Positions 17,547 to 26,629 are shown, counted from the stretch's first letter. The stretch: 64,000 nt of DNA from Bacillota bacterium (GCA_017436705.1 JAFSCP010000008.1:28696-92695), one strand, 5' to 3'. Program-made: numbers and translations. The notes: a model not told the origin generated them from the letters alone.

Positions 17547-18536
17547 TTACTTATTTTTCTTTGCGTAGCCTTCTTCAAAGTCCACCTGATTGAGCAGTGT
17601 TTCTCCTGCACAGAAACGGCGGAAGTTTTCTGCAGCCAGTTCCGCAAGGTTGTTCATTGTATGCCAGGAAGTGAATCCTCCTGTTTCGTGAGGCGTAATA
17701 ACTGTGTTAGGTGCATCCCAGATAGGATGATCTTCAGGAAGGGGCTCCTTCTCAAAAACATCAAGCACTGCGCCGCCGATTCTTCCCTCTTCAAGAAGCT
17801 TTGCAAGGGCCATATTATCAACGGTAGTACCGCGTCCCACATTTATGAAAACTGCATCGCTGCGGAGCTTTGACAGGCGTTCTTCATCAAAAAGGTGAAT
17901 TGTTCTCGGAGTTTCAGGCAGCACTGACGCCACTACATCCGCTCTTGGAAGAAGCTCATCAACCTGGTCAATCATATAAAGTTCGTCCATGTATTCAGGC
18001 TTTTCGCTGAAACTTCTTCTCACGCCGATTGTATATGCGCCAAGAGCCTTGCACCGTTTCAGGAATTCGCAGCCGATGTCTCCTGCACCTACGCAAAGGA
18101 CTGTTGAACCGCAGATTGATCTGGTCATACCGGCACCTTTCCATATATGTTTTTTCTGGTTGTCCATGTACTGAAGCATATTTTTCTGCAGCATGAAAAG
18201 TCCTGCCAGCATACATTCTGAAATCGCCAGTCCATACGCGCCTGTAGCACATGTCATCACTGTGCCTTCCGGAAGAACACCGTTCATATAAAGGTTCACA
18301 CCGGAGCTGAAAAGCTGGAAGAATTTCAGTCTTCTGCAGTGCTGCAGAAGCTTCGGAGATACTGAACCCAGAATTACATCAGCATCTTCAAGCTGTTCAG
18401 GGGTTGGTTTAATACGTTCATCATCGGGTGTATAACCACCGAAGTATGTGTACTCTGCTTCCGGCAATACTGCTTCGATTTTTTCTCTGTGCTCCTGACT
18501 CACAGGAAGTGTTACCAATACTTTTTTAATTTCCAT
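17547..18536 (-). CDS. D-isomer-specific 2-hydroxyacid dehydrogenase
   Basis: A 329-residue NAD(P)-dependent dehydrogenase. It has the dinucleotide loop VGAGDIGCEF near residue 150, followed by VRRSFSEKP in place of the Asp-ending second strand, which suggests NADP(H) preference. Catalytic residues are in place: Arg in VFINVGRGTTVDN, Glu in LDVFEKEPLPEDHP and His in ITPHETGGF. It probably reduces a 2-oxo acid such as glyoxylate, hydroxypyruvate or an amino-acid-derived keto acid. The start overlaps the end of uvrC by 11 bases, which makes them coupled. Confidence 0.88.
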   Translation of the reverse strand: MEIKKVLVTLPVSQEHREKIEAVLPEAEYTYFGGYTPDDERIKPTPEQLEDADVILGSVSPKLLQHCRRLKFFQLFSSGVNLYMNGVLPEGTVMTCATGAYGLAISECMLAGLFMLQKNMLQYMDNQKKHIWKGAGMTRSICGSTVLCVGAGDIGCEFLKRCKALGAYTIGVRRSFSEKPEYMDELYMIDQVDELLPRADVVASVLPETPRTIHLFDEERLSKLRSDAVFINVGRGTTVDNMALAKLLEEGRIGGAVLDVFEKEPLPEDHPIWDAPNTVITPHETGGFTSWHTMNNLAELAAENFRRFCAGETLLNQVDFEEGYAKKNK

Positions 18537-20373
18537 CCTTATCCTCCGTCTGTCCGAAATATTCTTTTATTGTCCGGGCATTTTTTTCTGTGATTCCATC
18601 AACTTCCATCAGTTTTTCCACTGATGCTTTTTTTATGTCCTCAATGGAATTGAAATGCGACAGAAGTGCATTTCGCTTGGTAGGGCCGATGCCCCTCACA
18701 TTATCAAGTACCGAGCCGATGGTGTTTTTGTTGTGCAGGCTGCGGTGATACTCAATAGCAAAGCGGTGAACTTCCTCCTGGATAGTTCCGCAGTATTTAA
18801 ACAGTAGCGGATCATCCCGCAGTTCGGATTCATTACCCTGTCCGTCCACAAGAGCGCGGGTTCTGTGGCTGTCATCCTTGGCCATGCCCAGCACAGGAAG
18901 TCTGATTCCCAGTTCTCTGAGAACCTTTTCGGCCACACTGACCTGGCCCTGACCGCCGTCCATCAGAATAAGGTCCGGCAAAGTACTGAATGAAGGGTCA
19001 CCATCCAGCGCACGTTTAAAACGTCTCGTGAGCATTTCAGTAAGGCTTCCGTAATCATCAGGTCCTTCCACAGTCCTGATTTTAAAGCGGCGGTAATCCT
19101 TGCGCACAGGCTTAAGATTGCGGAAAACAACCATTGCGCCAACGGTATCCACGCCATTGGTATTTGAAATGTCGTAGGATTCCACCCTGTAGCTTTCCTG
19201 CTCCCTGCCTGTGATTTTTGCAAGAGCAGCACGGAGAGTTTCTTCCTTTTCGCGGGCTGTAGCAACCTTGATTTCCAGAGTCTTGGCCATTTCCACCACA
19301 TCACGCTTGGCCAGTTCCAGCAGCGCTCTCTTGTCGCCCTTCTGAGGCACAAATATACGCACTTTCCGGCCTTCCCCCTGACTTTCAAGATACTTTTCGA
19401 TAAGCTCAGCCTCTTTCAGCGGCTTTGGTACAATAATCTCACCAGGAACCACAGCCCACTGGCTGTAGTACTGTTTGATGAACTCGCCAACCAGGCTGTC
19501 ATAATCATCTTCGCCTTCGGCACTCATATTGAAAGTTTCCCTGCCGCTCAGTTTGCCGGCGCGTACGGTGAAAAGCACCACCGATGCGTTTTCACCGCTG
19601 CCCACAGGCAGGACCATGTCAAGGTCCTTGCCGCCGACCATGGTCACGCGCTGGACCTCTCCAAGGGATTTCACCGATGTTATATAGTCGCGGTAGACTG
19701 CTGCCTCCTCAAAGTTCAGTTCTTCTGCCGCCAGTGTCATTTTGTCTGTCAGATAGTCCAGCAGAGGTTTCTGCCGGCCGCCCAGAAATTCCAGAGCTCT
19801 GTCCACATACTTCCTGTAATCCTGCGGGCTGATGTACCCTGCGCAGATTCCCCGGCATTCACCGATATGGAAGTTGAGACAAGGTCTGAAGTCAGGCGGG
19901 AAGCTTTTTGCAGAGCACCGTTTCAGCACGAAAATTTTATTGAGCAGATCAATTATCTGGTTTACGGCCCCTGCGTCGCTGTAAGGTCCAAAATACTTGC
20001 TGCCGTCTTTTTCGATGAGACGGGTCTTCAGCACCCTCGGATATTCCTCCTGAACCGTAACTTTTATATACGGGTAGGTTTTGTCATCGCGGAGGAGCAC
20101 GTTATATTTGGGAGCATATTTCTTGATTAAATTGCACTCTAAAATAAGGGCTTCCATCTCCGTCTGGCATGTAATATACTCAAACTCGGCAATATGTGAA
20201 ACCATAGCCTTAACCTTTGGACTGTGGTTTGCCGACGCCTGGAAATACTGCCGCACGCGGTTTCTCAGGGAAATCGCCTTTCCCACGTAGATGACCTGAC
20301 CCAGTTTATCCTTATGCATATAAACTCCCGGAGTGTCCGGGAGTTTTTTCAAATTTTCCTTAATATCAAACAT
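18526..20373 (-). CDS. uvrC: Excinuclease ABC subunit C
   Basis: A 615-residue nucleotide excision repair nuclease. The GIY-YIG domain is at the N-terminus (PGVYMHKDKLGQVIYVGKA), followed by a Cys-containing region, the UVR motif (DKMTLAAEELNFEEAAVYRD, about 205-225), the RNase H-like UvrC domain with SYDISNTNG and ILMDGGQGQ, and the C-terminal helix-hairpin-helix pair (VRGIGPTKRNALL and VDGITEKNARTI). Its ATG overlaps the stop of the D,D-carboxypeptidase gene as TAATG. Confidence 0.96.
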   Translation of the reverse strand: MFDIKENLKKLPDTPGVYMHKDKLGQVIYVGKAISLRNRVRQYFQASANHSPKVKAMVSHIAEFEYITCQTEMEALILECNLIKKYAPKYNVLLRDDKTYPYIKVTVQEEYPRVLKTRLIEKDGSKYFGPYSDAGAVNQIIDLLNKIFVLKRCSAKSFPPDFRPCLNFHIGECRGICAGYISPQDYRKYVDRALEFLGGRQKPLLDYLTDKMTLAAEELNFEEAAVYRDYITSVKSLGEVQRVTMVGGKDLDMVLPVGSGENASVVLFTVRAGKLSGRETFNMSAEGEDDYDSLVGEFIKQYYSQWAVVPGEIIVPKPLKEAELIEKYLESQGEGRKVRIFVPQKGDKRALLELAKRDVVEMAKTLEIKVATAREKEETLRAALAKITGREQESYRVESYDISNTNGVDTVGAMVVFRNLKPVRKDYRRFKIRTVEGPDDYGSLTEMLTRRFKRALDGDPSFSTLPDLILMDGGQGQVSVAEKVLRELGIRLPVLGMAKDDSHRTRALVDGQGNESELRDDPLLFKYCGTIQEEVHRFAIEYHRSLHNKNTIGSVLDNVRGIGPTKRNALLSHFNSIEDIKKASVEKLMEVDGITEKNARTIKEYFGQTEDKDGN

Positions 20374-21719
20374 TAATATGGCCAGTTCCTTTGCTGGTGA
20401 TCGTGGTCATTCTCCATCTGCTGGAGAGCCATTTTTCTGAGCTTGGCTTTTCTTGCCGCAGCTCTTTTTTTCTTGTTTATCGAACGGAGTACCATAATCA
20501 GCACAACAAAACCGATTACAAGTACAATTCCACCGATGATAAAAATTGTCTGCAGGTTGGTGATTCCCCACTTTGAAAGGAACCATCCTTCTTCAACGTC
20601 TTCTGCTGCAAGCAGGTCCACAGTTCTTACAACTTCGTCGCCCATATAAACGTCAATGCGGCCGATAACCTGACCTGTTACAACCGGAGCCTGCAGTTCT
20701 TCATTGTATACTGCCTTGGATGAAACCAGCGCAGCAGATGCTCCTTCAGGAAGGTTGAGAATACCGTCTGCCGCCGCCATACCCTTTACCTTGTTGGTGG
20801 CGCCGCCCAGCAGGCTTCCCTCTTCAAAAATATCTCCTTTTTTGAATGCATCGAATCTCTGGACATTTTCTTTGGCATAGTCAAAGAGTTTCTTCATATC
20901 CACATAGCGTCTGCCCTGTGTAGTTCCCAGAACAACTGCATAGATTTCAAGACCGTCCCACTCCATGCCGGCTGCCATTGTGGCTTTGTTTTCATTGGTG
21001 GTACCTGTCTTGCCCGCAAAAACTTCCTTATACTTTTTCGCAGAAGTCTTTTCTTCGTTGATGGTCAATTCTCCGCCTTCAAGGAAAAGATTCAGATTCT
21101 TAAGTTTTTCTGCCGGGCCCTTGTTGGTCTCAGGCACAGTATATTCCCTTGTTCCCGAAATTCTTCTCACATCAGGATTTCCAAAGGCTGCCGCAGCAAT
21201 GAGCGCAATGTCCTTTGCCGTTGAGTGCTGGTCTTTGTGATATACACCGCTGGCGTTTACAAAGTTGGTGTTTGTACATCCCAGCTCCTTCGCCTTGGCA
21301 TTCATCAGCTTGGCAAATTCCTTCTGGCTGCCTGCAACTTCACATGCAAGGGCTGCCGCAGCATCGTTGGCAGAAACCATAAGCGCCATGTGCATCAGGT
21401 CGCTTACCTTAATCTTTTCGCCTTCTCTCACCATCGGTTCCACAAGCGGAACCTGAGTAGCTTCCTTTGCAACGGTCACTTCTTTGTTAAGGTCCAGTTT
21501 TTCTGCGGCAATAAGGCAGGTGAGGATTTTGGTGATGCTGGCCATATTCATTTCCTTGCCGGCATTCTTCTGCCAGATTATTTCGTCTGTTGTGGCACAG
21601 TAAATCACCGCACTTTCAGCATCAACGCTGAGTGTGGCGCCGAAAGCTGTACCGAATGAGCCTGCTGTCATTACAAGCACCATAGTGAGGATTACTGCTG
21701 CTTTAAAAAATCTTTTCAT
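20373..21719 (-). CDS. D-alanyl-D-alanine carboxypeptidase (DacF/penicillin-binding protein 5 family)
   Basis: A 448-residue exported serine peptidase that trims peptidoglycan pentapeptides. Signal peptide: residues 1-28 ending at FGTAFGA. Active-site motifs: SxxK as SITK near residue 60, SxN as SAND near 115 and KTG as AGKTGTTNE near 230. A C-terminal domain (about 270-385) is followed by one membrane segment (TIFIIGGIVLVIGFVVLIMV) and a strongly basic cytoplasmic tail, so it is anchored by a true C-terminal membrane helix and not by an amphipathic one. Placement next to apgM and uvrC gives no functional link. Confidence 0.92.
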   Translation of the reverse strand: MKRFFKAAVILTMVLVMTAGSFGTAFGATLSVDAESAVIYCATTDEIIWQKNAGKEMNMASITKILTCLIAAEKLDLNKEVTVAKEATQVPLVEPMVREGEKIKVSDLMHMALMVSANDAAAALACEVAGSQKEFAKLMNAKAKELGCTNTNFVNASGVYHKDQHSTAKDIALIAAAAFGNPDVRRISGTREYTVPETNKGPAEKLKNLNLFLEGGELTINEEKTSAKKYKEVFAGKTGTTNENKATMAAGMEWDGLEIYAVVLGTTQGRRYVDMKKLFDYAKENVQRFDAFKKGDIFEEGSLLGGATNKVKGMAAADGILNLPEGASAALVSSKAVYNEELQAPVVTGQVIGRIDVYMGDEVVRTVDLLAAEDVEEGWFLSKWGITNLQTIFIIGGIVLVIGFVVLIMVLRSINKKKRAAARKAKLRKMALQQMENDHDHQQRNWPY

Positions 21720-21747
21720 TAATTCTTACCTGTTTTCTCTTACTTTA

Positions 21748-22980
21748 TTATTTTTCAAAAAAATGATCTGCCAGAGTAAACCCGTCTTCATAGTGATTAT
21801 TGGCTGCCAGGGCTGCTCTTTCATTAAACTGTTTTGAATCATCAGGTTCAGTTTCCCTGCGGCTGTCATAAATGACAAACGGCACAGGGTCGCTGCTGTG
21901 AGTTCTTATGCGCAGAGGAGTTCTGTGGTCCGGAATTATGAGGATTTTAAAGTCTTCTCCCGTTCCTTTAAGGTATTCATAAAGAGGCTTTACTACTCTG
22001 CTATCCACATATTCTGCACATCTGATTTTATTTGCAAGTTCTCCAAGATGTGAACATTCATCAGTACCTTCAATGTGCATGTATACCAGGTCCTGACCCT
22101 TTTCGTATGCATCGATGGCAGTCTGCACCTTGGCTTCAAAGTCGGTGTGTATATTGCCTGTTGCACCTTTCACAGAAGGAACTTCCATACCTGCAAACTT
22201 GCCGATTCCCTTGATAAGGTCAACTGCAGAGATTACTGTTCCTGCTGCCCCGTACTTTTCTCTGAAGTCCGGAAGCTGGGGCCTTGTACCCTGCCCCCAT
22301 ATCCAGAGGCTGTTGGCAGGATTGAGACCTTTTTCAATACGGGCCTTGTTTACAGGGTGGTCTTTAAGAATATCGTAACTTTTCCTCATCATTTCGACAA
22401 ATTTCGCAGAACCATCACCAGCAGGCAGATACTCCTTTGCCGGGCGGTCCAGAATGTCATGAGGCGGCACACATTTATATGCTGTGTGGCCGTTAGGATG
22501 ACTGGTTTTTATAAGCATGCAGAGTCTGTATCCTGTACCTGGATACATGGTCAGCCCCTCTTCATTGAAGTGCTCAGCCATGCATTTTGCCAGTTCAACT
22601 GCTTCTTCCTGGGTAATATCGCCGGCAGAATGGTCACGGACAATATAGTCTTCATACTCAGATGCCCCCGCCGGGTCAATTGTAATCAGATTAACTCTGA
22701 AAGAAATGTCATCATCACCCATATCAATTCCAATGGAACCTGCTTCAAGAGGAGAGCGTCCTGTCAGGTACCTGCGCGGGTCATATCCCATCACCGCAAG
22801 ATTTGCACAGTCGCTTCCCGGACTGATTCCTTCAGGAACAGTTCTGCAGCTTCCGGTTTCGCCTCTTGCAGCCAGCCAGTCGATACATGGAAGTTCTGCT
22901 GCTTCAAGAGGAGTTCTGCCTCCGAGGCTTTCAATAGGGTCATCTGCCGAACCATCGGGTACAACAATAAGGTATTTCAT
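21748..22980 (-). CDS. ApgM-type 2,3-bisphosphoglycerate-independent phosphoglycerate mutase family protein
   Basis: A 410-residue member of the alkaline-phosphatase superfamily, COG3635 (archaeal-type ApgM). Motifs: VVPDGSADDP at the N-terminus, the phosphorylated serine loop GISPGSDCANLAVMGYDP near residue 55 (Ser in PGSD), RDHSAGDIT, MHIEGTDECSHLG and the C-terminal metal site PDHRTPLRIRTHSSDPVPFV. It may interconvert 2- and 3-phosphoglycerate. Its start overlaps the serC stop (TAATG), so it may instead serve the serine or another phosphometabolite branch; homologues with other kinase or phosphatase activities exist. Confidence 0.85.
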   Translation of the reverse strand: MKYLIVVPDGSADDPIESLGGRTPLEAAELPCIDWLAARGETGSCRTVPEGISPGSDCANLAVMGYDPRRYLTGRSPLEAGSIGIDMGDDDISFRVNLITIDPAGASEYEDYIVRDHSAGDITQEEAVELAKCMAEHFNEEGLTMYPGTGYRLCMLIKTSHPNGHTAYKCVPPHDILDRPAKEYLPAGDGSAKFVEMMRKSYDILKDHPVNKARIEKGLNPANSLWIWGQGTRPQLPDFREKYGAAGTVISAVDLIKGIGKFAGMEVPSVKGATGNIHTDFEAKVQTAIDAYEKGQDLVYMHIEGTDECSHLGELANKIRCAEYVDSRVVKPLYEYLKGTGEDFKILIIPDHRTPLRIRTHSSDPVPFVIYDSRRETEPDDSKQFNERAALAANNHYEDGFTLADHFFEK

Positions 22981-24068
22981 TATTTGTTCTCCTCAAACTT
23001 TTTCATAAATTCAATTAAAGCTTCAACGCCTTCCTTTGGCATTGCATTGTAAATGCTTGCTCTCATGCCGCCGATTGAACGGTGGCCTGCCAGATTCACA
23101 AGTCCTGCTTCCTTGGCTTCTGCCACGAACTTTTTATCAAGGTCTGCATCGCCTGTCACGAATACCACGTTCATGATTGAACGGTCTTCTTTGGCTACAG
23201 GACAGCTGAAAAGCCTGCTCTGGTCGATATAATCGTAGAGCATCTGAGCCTTTTCCACATTGCGTCTTTCCATTTCCTTAATGCCGCCGATACTCTTCAG
23301 GTACTTGAAAACTTCTCCTGCCACATAAATAGCAAATGCAGGAGGTGTATTGTACATAGAACCATTGTCTGCGTGAATCTTGTAGTCAAGATATGTAGGT
23401 GCTTCTGCCGGTGCATGGCCGATAAGGTCTTCGCGGATGATAACGATGGTCACACCTGCAGGTGCCACGTTTTTCTGTGCACCAGCCCAGATTACGCCGA
23501 ACTTTGTCACATCCAGCTCTTCTGAAAGAATGTTGGATGACATATCTGCTACCAGCGGAATATCGCCTGTTTCAGGAACGTAATTAAACTTGGTTCCGTA
23601 GATTGTATTGTTTGTAGTTATATATACGTAGTCAGCGTCAGGTCTTACATCATCTGCAGTAATCTTAGGAACCCATGTAAAAGTGTCTGCTTCAGAAGAT
23701 GCGATAACTCTGATGTCGCCGAACTTGGTCGCTTCTTTATATGCTTTTTTCGCCCATGTGCCTGTAACCACATAATCCGCTTTCTTGCTGTTTCTGAGAA
23801 GGTTCAGCGGTACCATTGAAAACTGCAGTGTGCCGCCGCCCTGAAGGAAAAGAACTTTGTAGTTATCAGGAATGTTCATCAGCTCTCTTAAATCAGCTTC
23901 TGCTTCATCGATGATTCTCTGGTATTCCTTTGAGCGGTGGCTCATTTCCATAACGGACTGGCCGCTGCCTTTATAGTTAAGTAAATCTGCCTGAACGGTT
24001 TCAAGTACTTCGAGAGGAAGCATTGAAGGTCCTGCAGAGAAATTGTATATACGGTCATAACTGTTCAT
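22980..24068 (-). CDS. serC: Phosphoserine aminotransferase
   Basis: A 362-residue PLP-dependent class V aminotransferase that converts 3-phosphohydroxypyruvate and glutamate to phosphoserine. Landmarks: NFSAGPSMLP at the N-terminus, the PLP lysine in GAQKNVAPAG near residue 197, NTPPAFAIY, and the C-terminal GHRSIGGMRASIYNA phosphate-binding segment. It is divergent from serA across a 114-base promoter region, and co-directional with the ApgM-type gene it overlaps. Confidence 0.96.
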   Translation of the reverse strand: MNSYDRIYNFSAGPSMLPLEVLETVQADLLNYKGSGQSVMEMSHRSKEYQRIIDEAEADLRELMNIPDNYKVLFLQGGGTLQFSMVPLNLLRNSKKADYVVTGTWAKKAYKEATKFGDIRVIASSEADTFTWVPKITADDVRPDADYVYITTNNTIYGTKFNYVPETGDIPLVADMSSNILSEELDVTKFGVIWAGAQKNVAPAGVTIVIIREDLIGHAPAEAPTYLDYKIHADNGSMYNTPPAFAIYVAGEVFKYLKSIGGIKEMERRNVEKAQMLYDYIDQSRLFSCPVAKEDRSIMNVVFVTGDADLDKKFVAEAKEAGLVNLAGHRSIGGMRASIYNAMPKEGVEALIEFMKKFEENK

Positions 24069-24111
24069 TTTTTTGCCCCTCCTAAAAAAAATCTATTTGA
24101 TGTTATTGTAC

Positions 24112-24143
24112 CACTTTACCTTAATTTCGTAAAGTGATATACT
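24112..24143. promoter_or_regulatory. Divergent serC/serA promoters with palindromic operator
   Basis: Plus strand: TTTACC (24115-24120), 17 bases, TATACT (24138-24143) serves serA. Minus strand: TTTACG and TACAAT, also 17 bases apart, serve serC. The two promoters overlap an inverted repeat CACTTTAC, 9 bases, GTAAAGTG (24112-24136), extended to 10 of 11 pairs by the flanks (TACCACTTTAC against TATCACTTTAC). A regulator bound here could control both directions. Confidence 0.65.
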
Positions 24144-24182
24144 GTTGTGAGAGAATTAAAATTTTCTTAAGGAGGTATTACA

Positions 24183-25331
24183 ATGTATCATATTTCGACT
24201 TTAAATAAGATTTCTCCTGCGGGACTTAACTGCCTGAGTGCAGAGTACATAATCACAGAAGATGTAAACAAAGCAGACGGAATTCTGGTAAGAAGCCAGG
24301 ACATGCATGAAATGGAGTTTTCATGTGAACTGAAGGCAATTGCAAGAGCCGGTGCAGGTGTAAACAACATCCCTCTGGACAGATGCGCAGAAAAAGGCAT
24401 AGTAGTTTTCAACACACCAGGTGCCAATGCAAATGCAGTAAAGGAACTTGTTCTCTGCGGTCTTTTTCTTGCAGCAAGAAACGTTCCTTCCGCCCTCACA
24501 TGGGCAAAGGGTCTCACAGAAGATGTGAGCAAGCAGGTTGAAAAAGGCAAATCCCAGTTTGCAGGCCATGAAATCATGGGCAAGACTCTGGGCATCATCG
24601 GGCTTGGTGCTATCGGCCGCAAAGTAGCTTCTTCTGCCAAGGCTCTCGGCATGGAAATCGCAGGCTACGACCCTTACTACACTTCCGGCGGCGAAGGTAT
24701 CAGCGTATACACAGACCTGAAGGAAATGCTTGCAATCTGCGACTTCGTAACCCTTCACCTTCCTGCAACTGACTCCACCAAGGGCATGATCAACAAGGAA
24801 ATGTTCGAAGCAATGAAAGACGGCGCGGTTCTTCTCAACTTCTCAAGAGATAAACTTGTAAAGGATATGGACCTGGCCGCTGCACTGGAATCAGGAAAGG
24901 TTTCTCAGTATGTTACTGACTTCCCAAATGACAACCTTGTAGGGCTTGATAACGTAATCCTGCTCCCTCACCTGGGCGCTTCCACCGAAGAAGCAGAAGA
25001 CAACTGCGCAGTTATGGCTGTGGAACAGATGCGTGACTACTTCGAAAACGGAAATATCATCAATTCCGTAAACTTCCCTCGGGTAAACATGGGACCGTTT
25101 CATAGTGGCTGCAGACTTGCTGTCATGATGAAAAATTCCAACAACCCTGTCATTGATCTTACATATATGTTACGCGACGCCGAAATTCCTGTGACCAGAG
25201 TAATCGGCGGCAGAAGAGATGACGGAATATCCTATCTCCTTGTATCTGTTGCCGGCGAACTCAAAGACGAAATCATTTTCGGCGGTGAAAAGGGTGCCAA
25301 TATCATCAGTATCAGAAAGATTGAAAAATAA
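24183..25331 (+). CDS. serA: D-3-phosphoglycerate dehydrogenase, variant active-site type
   Basis: A 382-residue dehydrogenase for the first step of serine synthesis. The dinucleotide loop is GIIGLGAIGRKVA near residue 137, catalytic Arg lies in LLNFSRDKL and His in ILLPHLGAS. The loop that normally reads LDVFExEP is instead VTDFPNDN, so the usual catalytic-relay Glu is absent. The C-terminal 80 residues (RLAVMMKNSNNPVIDLTYML and onward) look like an ACT domain, a possible serine sensor. It has an AGGAGG site 9 bases before the ATG and is read away from serC. Confidence 0.92.
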   Translation: MYHISTLNKISPAGLNCLSAEYIITEDVNKADGILVRSQDMHEMEFSCELKAIARAGAGVNNIPLDRCAEKGIVVFNTPGANANAVKELVLCGLFLAARNVPSALTWAKGLTEDVSKQVEKGKSQFAGHEIMGKTLGIIGLGAIGRKVASSAKALGMEIAGYDPYYTSGGEGISVYTDLKEMLAICDFVTLHLPATDSTKGMINKEMFEAMKDGAVLLNFSRDKLVKDMDLAAALESGKVSQYVTDFPNDNLVGLDNVILLPHLGASTEEAEDNCAVMAVEQMRDYFENGNIINSVNFPRVNMGPFHSGCRLAVMMKNSNNPVIDLTYMLRDAEIPVTRVIGGRRDDGISYLLVSVAGELKDEIIFGGEKGANIISIRKIEK

Positions 25332-25349
25332 ATATTTTTGAGCATTATA

Positions 25350-25382
25350 AAAGTCTGGGGCCAGTGCCTCAGACTTTTTTAC
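25350..25382 (+). terminator. Intrinsic terminator after serA
   Basis: AAGTCTG, G, GGC, loop CAGT, GCC, T, CAGACTT followed by a run of T. Strong plus-strand terminator 20 bases after the serA stop. Confidence 0.9.
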
Positions 25383-25386
25383 ATTT

Positions 25387-26142
25387 TTATTCTGGTATAT
25401 ATAGTTCGGTTTTAAGTATTAATTTATGCGGCTCATCTTCCTGCGTAGCATTGGCTTTTTTTACACGTTTATGAACTTTGTACTCCAGACTTACATCAAT
25501 TTCAATCTTTTCAGCGGACTCCAGAGGATGAACTTTAGCATACATATAAGTCGGTGCTAGTACCAGACCGAAAACACCTTTCTGTACATGCTTACCAAAT
25601 CCCAGTTTCACAGGATGATACCAGCGGGAATATCCCTGACCGAGGGTTGCAAATCCGCTTTCATCATAGATACATTTCATTTTACTTCCATCCGGCTTGC
25701 CCTTGTATGACCTTGTAAGTTTCAAATCTGAGCCATTGGACAGATATTTTCCATCATACGTAAGTTCTATTTCGTCTTCTCTTGAAAACGTAATTCCCCG
25801 GTTATTCCATATGTAAGTACCATAAACCCTTATGCAATCACAGGTCGTTCTGCTGATAGTACAGCCATCTTTTACAGGTACAATAAGCATGTTAATCTTT
25901 GCTTCATCTGTAATAGTTTCCGTAAATTTAATTTCACCCAGTTCAACATCCAACAGTTCATCATGCATAACCATAAGGTCGGCAGTTTCAAGATTTTCCA
26001 AGAATTTTTCCGGAATTCCTTTGTCAGTGAGAGCTGTAATGAAATCTGCATCAACAAGCTTGTCGCCCGGCATTTCATTCGAGCAGCCAAAACACCCCAA
26101 CACTATAACTGTAATCAATAACAGTATAGTAAATCTTTTCAT
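25387..26142 (-). CDS. Lipoprotein of unknown function
   Basis: A 251-residue protein with a type II signal peptide (MKRFTILLLITVIVLGCFGC, lipidated Cys at about 17 or 20, then SNEMPGDK). The mature part is beta-rich with no family I can name. Upstream in-frame ATGs (26343, 26331) would add non-secretory residues; the start at 26142 has AGGGGG upstream and gives a proper signal peptide. It lies 61 bases downstream of the type III toxin gene on the same strand and might be read through from it. Confidence 0.7.
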   Translation of the reverse strand: MKRFTILLLITVIVLGCFGCSNEMPGDKLVDADFITALTDKGIPEKFLENLETADLMVMHDELLDVELGEIKFTETITDEAKINMLIVPVKDGCTISRTTCDCIRVYGTYIWNNRGITFSREDEIELTYDGKYLSNGSDLKLTRSYKGKPDGSKMKCIYDESGFATLGQGYSRWYHPVKLGFGKHVQKGVFGLVLAPTYMYAKVHPLESAEKIEIDVSLEYKVHKRVKKANATQEDEPHKLILKTELYIPE

Positions 26143-26203
26143 GCCAATTCCCCCTTTCATGTTTGTGCATATTTTAACACACGAAAGTGGTGAAGTCAAA
26201 TTT

Positions 26204-26629
26204 TTATATATACTCCTCAAAATACTGCAGGGTACTGAATCTACAAAGCAGATCGTTTCTTGGCACGTCACGACGAATACTAGCTTTTTTATATGTACGG
26301 ATATATTTTTCAAGTCCCGACTTAACCTCATATTCCTTGCCAATCAAAGCCTTGAATTCTTCTTCCCTGATAAATGGTCTGCGTTCGTTATCCAACTGAG
26401 TTTCTTCATCAGTAATTACCACAGTTTTGGAATAGTCGATACCGCATTTTTTAACTTTGTCTGTAAAATAAGCATTCTTATGGTTGATGTTGGAACGCAT
26501 CGGTACAGCAAAAAGCACTCCTCCTACTTCCACGATAACCTGCACATATGGCCGGTCAATTTTCTGTTCAATTTCAGTATGCTCTGAATGCTCGTCATAA
26601 AACTGCTGAGATAAAAACGTATATTTCAT
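26204..26629 (-). CDS. Type III toxin-antitoxin endoribonuclease (ToxN/AbiQ/CptN/TenpN-like)
   Basis: A 141-residue protein. From memory, its motifs resemble the type III toxin family: KYTFLSQQFYDEH, DRPYVQVIVEVGGVLFAVP, RSNINHKNAYFT, PFIREEEFKALIGKEYEV and the C-terminal NDLLCRFSTLQYFEEY. Toxins of this type cut RNA and are held inactive by a repeat RNA. The locus has exactly the expected order: promoter, tandem RNA repeats, weak terminator, toxin. The start at 26629 has AGAGG 8 bases upstream; a GTG nine bases earlier is less well spaced. Subfamily (CptN or TenpN) cannot be fixed without a search. Confidence 0.82.
   Translation of the reverse strand: MKYTFLSQQFYDEHSEHTEIEQKIDRPYVQVIVEVGGVLFAVPMRSNINHKNAYFTDKVKKCGIDYSKTVVITDEETQLDNERRPFIREEEFKALIGKEYEVKSGLEKYIRTYKKASIRRDVPRNDLLCRFSTLQYFEEYI

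Noticed and set aside
20320..20354. Plus-strand terminator for an unknown transcript
   Set aside because: It is inside the uvrC coding sequence, over conserved codons; no plus-strand gene ends there. Kept only as a low-interest finding.
22075..23052. 325-codon plus-strand frame antisense to the ApgM-type gene
   Set aside because: No recognisable domain; the opposite strand has the complete family motif set.
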